A stretch of DNA of 43,617 nucleotides from Lichenibacterium ramalinae (GTDB taxonomy: Bacteria; Pseudomonadota; Alphaproteobacteria; Rhizobiales; Beijerinckiaceae). A program made the translations under genes and the position numbers. Within the stretch, counting starts at the first letter, position 1; each line of letters opens with the position of its first letter. This document shows, piece after piece, positions 8,393 through 17,558 of this stretch. The stretch lies in contig NZ_QYBC01000029.1 of NCBI RefSeq assembly GCF_004137085.1, forward strand, positions 1,921 to 45,537, read 5' to 3'. The notes beneath the pieces are model-generated. The model searched no databases and was not told the DNA's origin. It was given only the letters and a program-made list of their open reading frames with translations.

Positions 8393-9289
8393 TCATCCGG
8401 CGTCGCGCGCGACGTCGATGAAGGCCCGCAGCGCCGCCGGCACCTGGCGCTGCCGCGGATAGTAGAGCGAGAAGCCGGGGCGCGGCGGGCACCAATCCTC
8501 CAGCACGCGGACGAGCCGTCCATCGAGGATCGGCGCCGCGAGGTGCTGTTCGAGCTGGTAGGCGAGGCCGACGCCGTCGAGCGCCGCCTGCCGGATGACC
8601 TCCGTCTCGTTCGCCGCCAGCGGGCCGTCGACGTCGATCTCGACCGCCTCGTCGCCCTTCTCGAAGCGCCACCGCATGTAGCCGCCATCCGTGAAGGCCC
8701 AGCGGATGCAGCGGTGCCGGGCGAGGTCGGCCGGTGTGGCGGGCCGGGGCGTCGCGGCGAAATAGGCCGGCGAGCCCACCACCGCGAAGCGGTGCGCGAA
8801 GCCGATGCGCAGCGCCGCCATGTCGCGCGGGACCGTGTCGCCGAAGCGGATGCCGGCGTCGAAGCCGCCCGTCACGATGTCGACCATGCGGTCCTCCGTG
8901 ACGATCTCCAGGCGCACGCGGGGGTGGCGCGCCAGGAAGGCGCCCACCAGGGGCGCGCAGACGAGGCGCGCCGCCGTGCCGGTGACGTTGAGGCGCAGCG
9001 TCCCGCTCGCTTCGCCGCCGCGGTCGCGCACCGCCGCCACGGCTTCGGCGATGCCCCGCAGCGCCGGCTCCAGCTTCTCCAGCAGTTCCTGCCCGGCCTC
9101 CGTCGGCACCACGGCCCGCGTGGTGCGGTTGAGGAGGCGGATGCCGAAGCGCTCCTCGAGCGACCGCAGCGTTTGGCTGAGTGCCGAGGCCGAGACGCCG
9201 AGCTCGCGCCCGGCCGCCTTGAAGCTGCGATGCCGCGCCACGACGGCGAAGAAGCTGAGTTCGCCGAGTTCGCTGCGCCCGATCTGCAT
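8393..9289 (-). CDS. LysR-family transcriptional regulator
   Basis: The 298-residue protein has the LysR helix-turn-helix at about residues 10-60 (VVARHRSFKAAGRELGVSAS, then ALSQTLRSLEERFGIRLLNR). The effector domain starts near SGTLRLNVTGTAA and belongs to the group often found beside oxidoreductases (IRFGDTVPRDM, CIRWAF). I prefer the ATG at 9287-9289 because GGGGAG sits 7-8 bp before it; an ATG at 9305-9307 would add six residues. It diverges from the alcohol dehydrogenase/aldo-keto reductase gene run, which is the expected target. The co-inducer is unknown; aldehydes or electrophiles would suit the neighbouring enzymes. Confidence 0.92.
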   Translation of the reverse strand: MQIGRSELGELSFFAVVARHRSFKAAGRELGVSASALSQTLRSLEERFGIRLLNRTTRAVVPTEAGQELLEKLEPALRGIAEAVAAVRDRGGEASGTLRLNVTGTAARLVCAPLVGAFLARHPRVRLEIVTEDRMVDIVTGGFDAGIRFGDTVPRDMAALRIGFAHRFAVVGSPAYFAATPRPATPADLARHRCIRWAFTDGGYMRWRFEKGDEAVEIDVDGPLAANETEVIRQAALDGVGLAYQLEQHLAAPILDGRLVRVLEDWCPPRPGFSLYYPRQRQVPAALRAFIDVARDAG

Positions 9290-9311
9290 CGTGAAGCTCC
9301 CCTTCATGACC

Positions 9312-9339
9312 CATCGCCATTGCCCCCTCTAGTGCGATG
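9312..9339. promoter_or_regulatory. Inverted repeat in the LysR/alcohol-dehydrogenase divergent promoter
   Basis: CATCGC-N16-GCGATG is a perfect 6-bp interrupted palindrome. It lies in the 100-bp gap between the divergent LysR and alcohol dehydrogenase genes. Its size and place suit a LysR tetramer site that controls both directions. Confidence 0.45.
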
Positions 9340-9389
9340 TCGAAGGGGATGCCACCCTGGCGGCGAAACCCCCACCGGGAAGCTCCTCC

Positions 9390-10454
9390 ATGTTCCAATG
9401 CATCGGCTTCGCCGCGGCGGACGCCGCCACGCCCATGGCGCCCTTCTCCTTCACGCGCCGCGACCTGCGCCCGCGCGACGTCGCCATCGACATCGCCTTC
9501 TGCGGCGTGTGCCACTCCGACCTGCATTACGTCCGCAACGACTGGGGCCGCACCGTCTACCCCTGCGTGCCGGGCCACGAGATCGTCGGCCGGGTGAGCG
9601 CCGTCGGGGCCGAGGTGTCGCGCTTCAAGGCCGGCGACCTCGCCGCCGTGGGCTGCCTCGTCGACAGCTGCCGCGACTGCTCGTCCTGCCGGGCCGGGCT
9701 GGAGCAATATTGCAATACCCGCATGGTGACGACCTACAACGGCAAGGACAGGGAGACCGGCGAGCCCACGCTCGGCGGCTATTCGGACCGGATCGTCGTC
9801 ACCGAGGACTTCGTGCTGCGGGTGCCCGAGGGGCTCGACCTGGCCCGCGTCGCCCCGCTGCTCTGCGCCGGCATCACCACCTATTCGCCGCTGCGCCACT
9901 GGAAGGTCGGCCCCGGCCAGAAGGTCGGCATCGTGGGACTCGGCGGCCTCGGCCACATGGGCGTGAAGCTCGCCGCCGCGATGGGCGCCGAGGTGACGAT
10001 GATCACCACGTCGCCCGAGAAGGAGCGGGACGCCGCGGCGCTGGGCGCCCACAAGTTCCTGCTGTCCACCGACGCCGACGCCATGGCGAAACACGCCGAA
10101 TATTTCGACTTCGTGCTGAACACCATCCCGGTCAGCCACGACGTCGCGCCCTACATGGCGCTGGTGAAGCTCGACGGCGCGCAGGTGCTGGTGGGCGCTC
10201 TCGATCCCCTGAAGCCCTTCCCCGGCAGCGCGCTGGCTTATCGCCGCAAGACGCTGGCGGGCTCGATCATCGGCGGCCTCCCCGAAACCCAGGAGCTGCT
10301 CGACTTCTGCGCCGCGCGGGGCGTGCTGGCCGATTGCGAAACGATCCCCATGGGCGAGATCGAGGGCGCCTATGCGCGTCTCGCCAAGGGCGACGTGAAA
10401 TACCGCTTCGTCATCGACATGGCGTCGCTGAAGGGCGCCGCCGCCGCGGCGTGA
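9390..10454 (+). CDS. Zinc-dependent NAD(P)H alcohol dehydrogenase (YahK/CAD type)
   Basis: The 354-residue medium-chain dehydrogenase should interconvert aldehydes and alcohols with NADPH. Catalytic zinc ligands are seen at Cys41 (FCGVCHSD) and His63-Glu64 (PGHE). The four-cysteine structural zinc site lies in SCRDCSSCRAGLEQYC. The Rossmann motif is GLGGLGHMG near residue 190. Length and order match the YahK/cinnamyl-alcohol-dehydrogenase group. It is the first gene of a run on the plus strand (aldo/keto reductase, quinone oxidoreductase, SDR, glutathione peroxidase) that diverges from a LysR regulator. The group reads as an aldehyde detoxification and redox stress unit; the physiological substrate is not known. 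Confidence 0.93.
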   Translation: MFQCIGFAAADAATPMAPFSFTRRDLRPRDVAIDIAFCGVCHSDLHYVRNDWGRTVYPCVPGHEIVGRVSAVGAEVSRFKAGDLAAVGCLVDSCRDCSSCRAGLEQYCNTRMVTTYNGKDRETGEPTLGGYSDRIVVTEDFVLRVPEGLDLARVAPLLCAGITTYSPLRHWKVGPGQKVGIVGLGGLGHMGVKLAAAMGAEVTMITTSPEKERDAAALGAHKFLLSTDADAMAKHAEYFDFVLNTIPVSHDVAPYMALVKLDGAQVLVGALDPLKPFPGSALAYRRKTLAGSIIGGLPETQELLDFCAARGVLADCETIPMGEIEGAYARLAKGDVKYRFVIDMASLKGAAAAA

Positions 10455-10544
10455 CGGGGGCCGCCCTCCCGCGGCCCCGATCCAGGTGAAGGTCCACCCG
10501 GGGGCGCCGACCGCGTCGGCGCCCCCCACAGAACGGAGACGGCC

Positions 10545-11531
<987 letters not shown>

Positions 11532-11565
11532 CGCCGCGACACCGACCTCCATGGAGAGCCAGACG

Positions 11566-12576
11566 ATGAGACAGATCCGGATCGCCCGGCCCGATGCCGG
11601 CATCGACGGCCTCGACGTGGTCGAGGTCGAGAAGCCCGTGCCCGGCCCCGGCCAGGTGCTGGTCCGCATGCGGGCGGCCTCGCTGAACTACCGCGACCTG
11701 ATGACCGTGAAGGGCACCTACGGCGGCCCGCCGCGCCGCGGCCTCGTGCCGCTGTCGGACGGCGCCGGCGAGGTGGAGGCGGTCGGCCCCGGCACGACGC
11801 TGTTCAAGGCGGGCGACCGGGTCTGCCCGATCTTCTGCCAGAGCTGGCTCGGCGGCGGCCTCACCGAGGCCAACACCGCGGGGGCGCTGGGCGGCACGCT
11901 CGACGGCGTGCTGTCCGACTCCGTGGTGCTGCACGAGGCGGGCCTCGTCTCGATCCCCGAGCACCTGTCCTTCGAGGAGGCGGCGACGCTGCCCTGCGCG
12001 GCCGTGACGGCGTGGCATTCGCTGCGCCACGTCGGCGACGTGACGGCGGGCGACACGGTGCTGGTGCAGGGCACCGGCGGCGTGTCGATCTTCGCGCTGC
12101 AGTTCGCCGCCATGATGGGCGCGCGGGTGATCGGCACCTCCTCGTCGGACGAGAAGCTGGAGCGCGCGCGGGGCCTGGGCCTCGACGCGGCGATCAACTA
12201 CCGCACCATGCCCGAGTGGCAGGACGAGGTGCTCCGCCTCACGGGCGGGCTCGGCGTCGACCACGTGGTGGAGGTGGGCGGCGCCGGCACGCTGGCGCGC
12301 TCGATCCGGGCGGCGCGCGTCGGCGGCAGCATCGGCATCATCGGCGTGCTGACCGGCAGGAGCGAGGTCGACCCCACGGCGATCCTGTTCCGCCGCGTCG
12401 GGCTGCGGGGCGTCTATGTCGGCTCGCGCGAGATGTTCGAGGCGATGAACCGCGCCATCGCGCTGCACGGGATGCGCCCCGTCATCGACAGCACGTTCCC
12501 GTTCGAGCGGGCGCGCGACGCGTGGCGCCACCTCGAAGGCGCCACGCATTTCGGCAAGATCGTGATTCGGTTCTGA
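11566..12576 (+). CDS. Zinc-free medium-chain dehydrogenase (quinone oxidoreductase-like)
   Basis: The 336-residue MDR-family protein has the GroES-like N-terminal fold (AASLNYRDLMTVKGTY) and a Rossmann domain with VQGTGGVSIFALQ. It lacks the zinc-binding Cys/His set of the first dehydrogenase in this run, which places it with quinone oxidoreductase/enoyl-reductase-like NADPH enzymes. I chose the ATG at 11566, 7 bp after GGAGAG; an ATG at 11551 would add five residues. The SDR gene starts 19 bp downstream. Likely role: reduction of quinones or activated alkenes with NADPH. Confidence 0.92.
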   Translation: MRQIRIARPDAGIDGLDVVEVEKPVPGPGQVLVRMRAASLNYRDLMTVKGTYGGPPRRGLVPLSDGAGEVEAVGPGTTLFKAGDRVCPIFCQSWLGGGLTEANTAGALGGTLDGVLSDSVVLHEAGLVSIPEHLSFEEAATLPCAAVTAWHSLRHVGDVTAGDTVLVQGTGGVSIFALQFAAMMGARVIGTSSSDEKLERARGLGLDAAINYRTMPEWQDEVLRLTGGLGVDHVVEVGGAGTLARSIRAARVGGSIGIIGVLTGRSEVDPTAILFRRVGLRGVYVGSREMFEAMNRAIALHGMRPVIDSTFPFERARDAWRHLEGATHFGKIVIRF

Positions 12577-12595
12577 CACCGACGGGGAGATCGAC

Positions 12596-13315
12596 ATGAG
12601 CCTGGATGGAAAGAGGATCGTGGTGCTGGGCGGCAGCTCCGGCATGGGCCTGGCGACCGCTCAGGCGGCGCCGCGCGAGGGGGCCACGGTCGTGATCGCG
12701 TCGAGCCGCCGGGCGCGGGTCGACGAGGCGCTGGCGATGCTGCCGGCGAACGCCGAGGGTCACGCGCTCGACCTCACGGACGCCGCGGCCGTGGAAGCGC
12801 TGTTCGCCGGCATCGGCGCCTTCGACCACCTCGTCTTCACGGCCGGCGAGACGCTGATGCTCGGCAGCCTCGCCGACACGGACATCGCCGCCGCGCAGCG
12901 CTTCTTCGCGCTGCGCTACTGGGGCGCCTTCACGGCCGCCAAGTTCGGCAGCCCGCACCTCCGTCCTGGCGGCTCCATCACCTTCACGACCGGCACGGCG
13001 GGGCGGCGGCCGCGTTCCGGCTGGTCGCTCGGCGCCAGCGTCTGCTCGGCCGTCGAGGGCCTCACCCGCGCCCTGGCGATCGAGCTCGCGCCGCTCCGGG
13101 TCAACGCGGTCGCGCCGGGCCTCGTCAAGACGCCGCTCTGGGCCGGGATGGCAGAGGCCGACCGCGAGGGCCTCTATGCCGGTGCCGCCGCCCACCTGCC
13201 GGTGGGCCACACCGGCGAAGCCGCCGAGGTCGCCGAAAGCTACCTCTACCTCATGCGGCAGAGCTACGGCACCGGCCAGGTGATCGTCGTCGACGGCGGC
13301 GGGTCTCTCGTGTGA
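12596..13315 (+). CDS. SDR-family protein lacking the catalytic Tyr/Lys pair
   Basis: The 239-residue classical-SDR-sized protein has the nucleotide-binding GGSSGMGLA motif near residue 13 and a recognisable C-terminus (VNAVAPGLVKTPLW, GQVIVVDGGG). Where the active-site YxxxK should be, the sequence reads GASVCSAVEGLTRAL, with Gly in place of Tyr and Cys in place of Lys. The catalytic Ser position is also unusual (FTTGTAG). It may bind NAD(P) without normal SDR chemistry, or use another mechanism. The gene's last bases overlap the GTG start of the glutathione peroxidase (GTGA), so the two are translationally coupled. Confidence 0.88.
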   Translation: MSLDGKRIVVLGGSSGMGLATAQAAPREGATVVIASSRRARVDEALAMLPANAEGHALDLTDAAAVEALFAGIGAFDHLVFTAGETLMLGSLADTDIAAAQRFFALRYWGAFTAAKFGSPHLRPGGSITFTTGTAGRRPRSGWSLGASVCSAVEGLTRALAIELAPLRVNAVAPGLVKTPLWAGMAEADREGLYAGAAAHLPVGHTGEAAEVAESYLYLMRQSYGTGQVIVVDGGGSLV

Positions 13316-13887
13316 GCGGGGCTGCGACCGACCGGCCGACCGCGATCGGCGATATCCCTTTGATCCGCATGGACGGGTTGCAGGACAGCCTCGCGCGCCA
13401 CAGGGGCCACGTCCTGCTGATCGTCAACGTCGCATCCCGCTGCGGGCTGACGGTGCAATATGCGGGGCTCGAAGCGCTGTATCGAGACAGAAGGATGGCG
13501 GGCCTGGAGGTTCTCGGCTTTCCCGCCAATGACTTCCGCGGGCAGGAACCAGGATCAGACGAGGAGATCGCGGCCTTCTGCTCGCTGACCTATGACGTCA
13601 CCTTCCCCCTCTTCGGAAAGATCAGCGTCAAGGGCGACGCGATCCATCCCCTCTACCGCGCCCTCACGGAGGCGGTGCCGCAGGCGGTGGGTGCCGAGGC
13701 GCTGCGCGAGCGACTGGCGAGCCATGGCCTGGCGGGCCGCGACGGCGCGGAAGTGCTGTGGAACTTCGAGAAGTTCCTTGTCGCCCGGGACGGGCGGGTG
13801 ATGGGCCGGTTTTCGCCCGACATCGCCGCCAACGACCCGCGCCTCCTGGCCGCCCTCGACCGGGCGCTCGCCGAGCCCGCATCCTGA
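13312..13887 (+). CDS. Glutathione peroxidase-like thiol peroxidase
   Basis: The 191-residue protein reduces peroxides with thiol reductants such as glutathione or thioredoxin. The peroxidatic cysteine is Cys44 in NVASRCGLTVQY, where animal enzymes have selenocysteine. Gln78 (FRGQEPG) and Trp150-Asn151 (VLWNFEKFLV) complete the catalytic set. An insertion (about residues 120-145) makes it a little longer than the usual 160-180 residues. The start is a GTG that overlaps the SDR stop by 4 bp, which supports operon expression with the upstream oxidoreductases. Confidence 0.93.
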   Translation: MSGAATDRPTAIGDIPLIRMDGLQDSLARHRGHVLLIVNVASRCGLTVQYAGLEALYRDRRMAGLEVLGFPANDFRGQEPGSDEEIAAFCSLTYDVTFPLFGKISVKGDAIHPLYRALTEAVPQAVGAEALRERLASHGLAGRDGAEVLWNFEKFLVARDGRVMGRFSPDIAANDPRLLAALDRALAEPAS

Positions 13888-13996
13888 AACGCTCGCCAGA
13901 GCGGTCACGGGTCATGGAAATGGCGACGCTGGCGAAACTCGAGAAGCGACCCGCCCCCTTTGGGCCGTCGCCGACGATCTAACGCAGGAGCCCAAA

Positions 13997-14722
13997 GTGA
14001 TCAGAAACGAAACAGTCGAATACGTGGCCGATGGCCTGTCGATGGTGGGCCAGCTCTATCACGACGACAGCTCGACGGCACCGCGTCCGGGCGTCCTCGT
14101 GTTTCCGGAAGCTTTCGGGCTCGGCGAGCATGCGAAGTCGCGGGCGGAGCGCCTGGCGGGGCTCGGCTATGTCGCGCTGGCCTGCGACCTGCACGGCCGG
14201 GGTGAAGTCATCGAGGATCTTGGGACCGTCATGGGCCTGATCGGACCGATGCGCGCCGACCCGACGGGCACCCGCGCCCGCGCCCACGGCGGCCTCGATG
14301 TCCTGCTCAAGCAGCCCAGAGTGGATGCAGCCCGGATCGGCGCCATCGGCTTCTGCTTCGGCGGCACCATGGCTCTCGAACTCGCGCGTAGCGGCGCCGA
14401 CGTGGCGGGCGTGGTCGGGTTCCATTCCGGCCTGCTCACGGCGCGGCCTCAGGACGCCGTGGCCATCAAGGGCAAGGTGCTGGCCTGCATCGGCGCCGAC
14501 GACCCTTCCGTCCCCTTCGACGAACGCCGGGCGTTCGAAGACGAGATGCGGGCCGGCAAGGTGGACTGGCAGCTTCACGTCTACGGTGGCGTCGTGCACA
14601 GTTTCACCAACAAAGCGGCCGGACGCATGAATCGCCCCGAGATGGTGCGCTACGATGCGGGCGCGGACGCGCGCTCCTGGGCCAGCATGCAGGCGTTCTT
14701 CAGCGAATTGTTCGGGACCTGA
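13997..14722 (+). CDS. Dienelactone hydrolase-family protein
   Basis: The 241-residue alpha/beta hydrolase has the dienelactone hydrolase triad: nucleophile Cys120 in GFCFGG, Asp168/169 in GADDPSVP and His201 in GVVHSF. Glu38 of PEAFGL takes the usual supporting role. It should hydrolyse lactones or related esters in the cytoplasm. The start is a GTG at 13997 with AGGAG 7-8 bp upstream. It lies 109 bp after the glutathione peroxidase on the same strand and may be the last gene of that transcript or have its own promoter. No catechol pathway genes are nearby, so a chlorocatechol role is not supported. Confidence 0.92.
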   Translation: MIRNETVEYVADGLSMVGQLYHDDSSTAPRPGVLVFPEAFGLGEHAKSRAERLAGLGYVALACDLHGRGEVIEDLGTVMGLIGPMRADPTGTRARAHGGLDVLLKQPRVDAARIGAIGFCFGGTMALELARSGADVAGVVGFHSGLLTARPQDAVAIKGKVLACIGADDPSVPFDERRAFEDEMRAGKVDWQLHVYGGVVHSFTNKAAGRMNRPEMVRYDAGADARSWASMQAFFSELFGT

Positions 14723-15513
14723 CGGAACGATGCTGGACTCGACCTCGAGTTCACAGGTCTCTTGTACCCAGCCGGCTTGCACCGAACGACGCCATATTGA
14801 GCTTGAACGCGGTGCAGGGAATCGAGGTCGGCGACGATGGGCTCCAGCACCGCCGTCGACCTCGTGCAGAGCACATGGGAGGAGCGAGCCAAGGCAGAAG
14901 CTCACTCCATCGACGTATCACAGCTCGCGTAGTTGAACGGCGAATGTCTGGTTCGGAGTTGGCCTTGACTGGCCTCCACCGTCCTAAATGTCGACTTCAG
15001 CCGTACAGCAGAAGTGGGTGGAAGGCGGTCGGGCCGCTTTCAGACAGCGGGAGCTGGAAATCGGACGCTGGGTGCCGCTCGAACCGTTCCGACATCGGAC
15101 CGACCTTGCACATCCGCGCAATATGGGTTTGCCTCGAGCGCTCCGGTATCGGGGAGGCGATTCTGAACACGCCAACGGCAAATTCCGGGACCCAAATCGA
15201 ACAGCCGGATCGGGACAGCGCCGATCGGGCCCATCTTCTCGCTTCCTGTCCAGTACCGCGGTGACGATGGCCGCCGCCCCGGCGAGGGCGTTGCGATTAA
15301 GAAGAGCGCTCGCCCGAGATTCAAGGTCTCTTTGGCGCTGCCGTCCGCGGTTCGGCCGGGTCCGCATCGACACGCGGGAGACGTAACCCGATGGAAAATC
15401 CAGCACGGAGCCACCGTCATGGTGCCGTGCGACCTCACTCGATCTGCTATGGCGTGCATAAATATCGTTAGCGATGCCGTGCAGATCCTGAAGGTCGCTC
15501 AGGTGTTCCAGCT
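14723..15513. other. 791-bp intergenic region with no recognisable gene
   Basis: I see no coding frame with a ribosome binding site or a recognisable product. It contains a 14-bp palindrome just after the hydrolase stop (14737-14750, ACTCGA-CC-TCGAGT) and repeat copy B. The rest looks like decayed intergenic sequence. Confidence 0.6.
14986..15070. repeat. Dispersed intergenic repeat, copy B
   Basis: This is the best match to copy A: GTCGACTTCAGCCGTACAGC followed by GAAGTGGGTGGAAGGCGGTC, CCGCTTTCAGACAGC and a terminal GGACG. Copies A and B share long exact blocks although 12 kb apart. Confidence 0.72.
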
Positions 15514-16470
15514 CTAGCCGTTTCCGGGATGTGGCGCGGGAGCCGAAATGGCCGGCGCGCCGGCCTCGGCGGCGCCGAGAAAGCGCTGCTCCCACCAGGT
15601 GAACAGGACGTCCCGGAGGGCCGATCCGTCGTCCGTGCCGTAGACCGGGAGGCGCAGCGCGTCCAGCATCGCGGCCTCGCCGTCATCAAGCACGACGCTG
15701 ACCTCCTCAACGACGAGTGGCACGTTCACAAAGGCCGCCACATAGCTTGGGTCGCGCACCAGTGCGCGGTCGGCCTTGATCATAGGCTGGCGGAAGTCCT
15801 TCGGGGTGCGTTGGCTTCTGAGGATCGGCGTCTTCGGCACCCCGTTCAGATCGGCGGCCGTCGCCTCGAACACCGTGAGTTTGATAGGTTTCAGCCCGAA
15901 GTTGCTGGTGCGCATCACGTCCGCGCCGCAGACGTTGGGGATGGCCAGGACGTCGACGAGCGCCAGGAGGTCGACGTGGTCACCGGGCTTCGAGGCCTGA
16001 CGCGTGATCGTGGCCCGCCCATCGAGGGTGACCTCCGTACACATGAACAGATTAAAACTGTCGTGGACATCATCTGGCGTCAGGCCGTATTCGCGCTGCG
16101 CTTCGGCCTGGATGTCGTGACAGTTGGTGTGAGCGTCGAAACCATAGGCGCTTTCATAGACATAGGCGCTGCAACGCGGGAACAGGACATCGTTCCGACC
16201 GACGGTGTCCTCCAAGATATACAGCATCGCTCGCTCGCGAGGGGGCGCGGACCACATGAAAGTTCCCTTGGACGGGTTGAAGCCATGCACGGTGCGGGTT
16301 CGTCCGCAATGCATGAACTCCTTGTAGTCGTGCAGATTGAAGCAGTTGAAGTCGACGCATTGCAGGCCCTCCACCTGCTCGATGCGCAGGATCTGCCCTG
16401 CCAAGAGTTCGATCGCCTTTCCGGTGCCGGGCTGCATCGTCCACTCGGATAGGATGTTGCGCGCGCTCAT
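15514..16470 (-). CDS. DUF1989 (urea-carboxylase-associated/carboxyguanidine deiminase-like) protein
   Basis: The 318-residue protein belongs to the DUF1989 family. Two members of that family, CgdA and CgdB, were shown to form carboxyguanidine deiminase; others are called urea-carboxylase-associated. Typical segments are QCVDFNCFNLHDYKEFMHCG, GRTRTVHGFNPSKGTF and DAHTNCHDIQ with its conserved Cys/His residues. Only one DUF1989 gene is present, not the usual pair. The start ATG overlaps the stop of the small upstream gene by 4 bp (ATGA), so it is translationally coupled to it. The locus diverges from a GntR regulator. The substrate is unknown; a guanidine-, urea- or amide-like nitrogen compound is the best guess. 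Confidence 0.88.
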   Translation of the reverse strand: MSARNILSEWTMQPGTGKAIELLAGQILRIEQVEGLQCVDFNCFNLHDYKEFMHCGRTRTVHGFNPSKGTFMWSAPPRERAMLYILEDTVGRNDVLFPRCSAYVYESAYGFDAHTNCHDIQAEAQREYGLTPDDVHDSFNLFMCTEVTLDGRATITRQASKPGDHVDLLALVDVLAIPNVCGADVMRTSNFGLKPIKLTVFEATAADLNGVPKTPILRSQRTPKDFRQPMIKADRALVRDPSYVAAFVNVPLVVEEVSVVLDDGEAAMLDALRLPVYGTDDGSALRDVLFTWWEQRFLGAAEAGAPAISAPAPHPGNG

Positions 16471-16634
16471 GGGCGGGCCACCGTGCCACCCTGCCGGACC
16501 GCCAGTTCGCGCAGGGCGAGCCGGACCAGCGCCACGCGATCCGGCGCAACACCCTCGGCGATGGTGCGGTCGAGCAGTTCGAGCTGCTGACGGTTGAGTT
16601 TCAGGGTGACGACCCTACCGGCCATGGCGAGCAT
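16467..16634 (-). CDS. Small ribbon-helix-helix-like protein
   Basis: This is a 55-residue protein from the ATG at 16632-16634 (52 residues from the ATG at 16625). The short basic strand RVVTLKLN is followed by two predicted helices (QQLELLDRTIAEG and DRVALVRLALRELAVRQ), the outline of a CopG/Arc ribbon-helix-helix DNA-binding protein. No good Shine-Dalgarno sequence precedes either ATG; a GTATAC site sits directly upstream. Its stop overlaps the DUF1989 start, so the two genes are one unit. It could be a local repressor or an accessory subunit. I do not recognise a named family member. Confidence 0.6.
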   Translation of the reverse strand: MLAMAGRVVTLKLNRQQLELLDRTIAEGVAPDRVALVRLALRELAVRQGGTVARP

Positions 16635-16638
16635 CCGT

Positions 16639-16644
16639 GTATAC
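16639..16644. promoter_or_regulatory. GTATAC palindrome, possible GntR half-locus operator 1
   Basis: GTATACGCG occurs immediately before the start of the small ribbon-helix-helix gene. GTATAC-centred palindromes are common targets of FCD-type GntR regulators, and the same motif recurs before the GntR gene. Confidence 0.4.
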
Positions 16645-16768
16645 GCGATCGACGGGAGTGATGGTTCCTTTGTCAGAGTACGGAGACAAACGACGGAGCG
16701 ACAAGTCAAAAAGGTAGGCATCGATGCTCATAATCACTGCATCGCGTGCACTTGCGCTCGATGATTGC

Positions 16769-16774
16769 GTATAC
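16769..16774. promoter_or_regulatory. GTATAC palindrome, possible GntR half-locus operator 2
   Basis: GCGTATACGAA lies 32 bp before the chosen GntR start, 130 bp from the first GTATAC site. The pair would let one regulator control both divergent transcripts. Confidence 0.4.
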
Positions 16775-16805
16775 GAAGCTGTCGATCACGCAACTGAAGT
16801 CGGTC

Positions 16806-17558
16806 ATGTCCAAGCCATCGCCCCGTTCCGATCGCGCCTACAGGGCGCTCCGCCAAGCTATCATCGAGCAGGCTCTCCTCCCGGGCGCGAAACTGCCCGA
16901 GGACGAGATCGGAGAGCATTTCGCCATGAGCCGAACGCTGGCCCGCTCGACGCTGGCGCGGCTCGCGGCGGAGGGGCTGGTCGACGCGCCGGTGAGGCGA
17001 ACCGCCACTGTAGCGCGGCCGGGCCTGGAAGAGGCACGCGACGTCTTCGAGGTGCGCCGCGCGCTGGAGCGGGAGGCGGTGGCGCTGGTTGTCCGGCGAT
17101 GGCGTCCGGACTTCGGGGCGGTGCTCGAGGGGCATGTGCGCGAGGAGGAAGCCGCAAGGGCGCGGCGTGACGACCGGGTGTCGATCCGTCTCGCGGGCGA
17201 GTTCCACACGCTGCTGGCCGGCCTGTCGGGAAACAAGGTGCTTGAGCGGGCTCTCGGGGAACTCGTCACCCGCTGCTCGCTGATCCTCGCCCTATACGGC
17301 CGCCCGCATTCATCCGAATGCGCCGTCAGCGAGCATTCCGAGATCATCGCCGCCCTGCGGCGCCAGGATATCGAGACCGCGGTTCGGCTGATGGACACGC
17401 ATGTCGGCTCCGTCGAGCAGCGCGCGCTCCTGAATCAGTTGCAGGGCACCGAGGTGGCGCTCGGCACCATTCTGTCCCGCTACGGCGAAGACGATGGGGC
17501 GCTCAATGTGGTGGCGATGACGCCCAGCGGACGCAAGGCGAGAGGGGGGGCCGCATGA
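16806..17558 (+). CDS. GntR-family (FCD domain) transcriptional regulator
   Basis: From the ATG at 16806 the protein is 250 residues. It has a GntR winged helix at about residues 8-75 (RAYRALRQAIIEQALLPGAK, FAMSRTLARSTLARLAAEGL) and an FCD effector domain from about residue 85 (VFEVRRALEREAV). The FCD histidines are seen in EFHTLLAG and SEHSEIIAALR. A GTG upstream (16746) is in frame but adds residues unlike the family. The stop overlaps the flavin-reductase ATG by 4 bp (ATGA). Such regulators respond to small carboxylates or amides. It most likely controls both the DUF1989 operon and its own transcript. Confidence 0.92.
   Translation: MSKPSPRSDRAYRALRQAIIEQALLPGAKLPEDEIGEHFAMSRTLARSTLARLAAEGLVDAPVRRTATVARPGLEEARDVFEVRRALEREAVALVVRRWRPDFGAVLEGHVREEEAARARRDDRVSIRLAGEFHTLLAGLSGNKVLERALGELVTRCSLILALYGRPHSSECAVSEHSEIIAALRRQDIETAVRLMDTHVGSVEQRALLNQLQGTEVALGTILSRYGEDDGALNVVAMTPSGRKARGGAA

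Noticed and set aside
13312-13887. Possible selenoprotein glutathione peroxidase
   Set aside because: The peroxidatic position is an ordinary Cys codon and no in-frame TGA occurs there.
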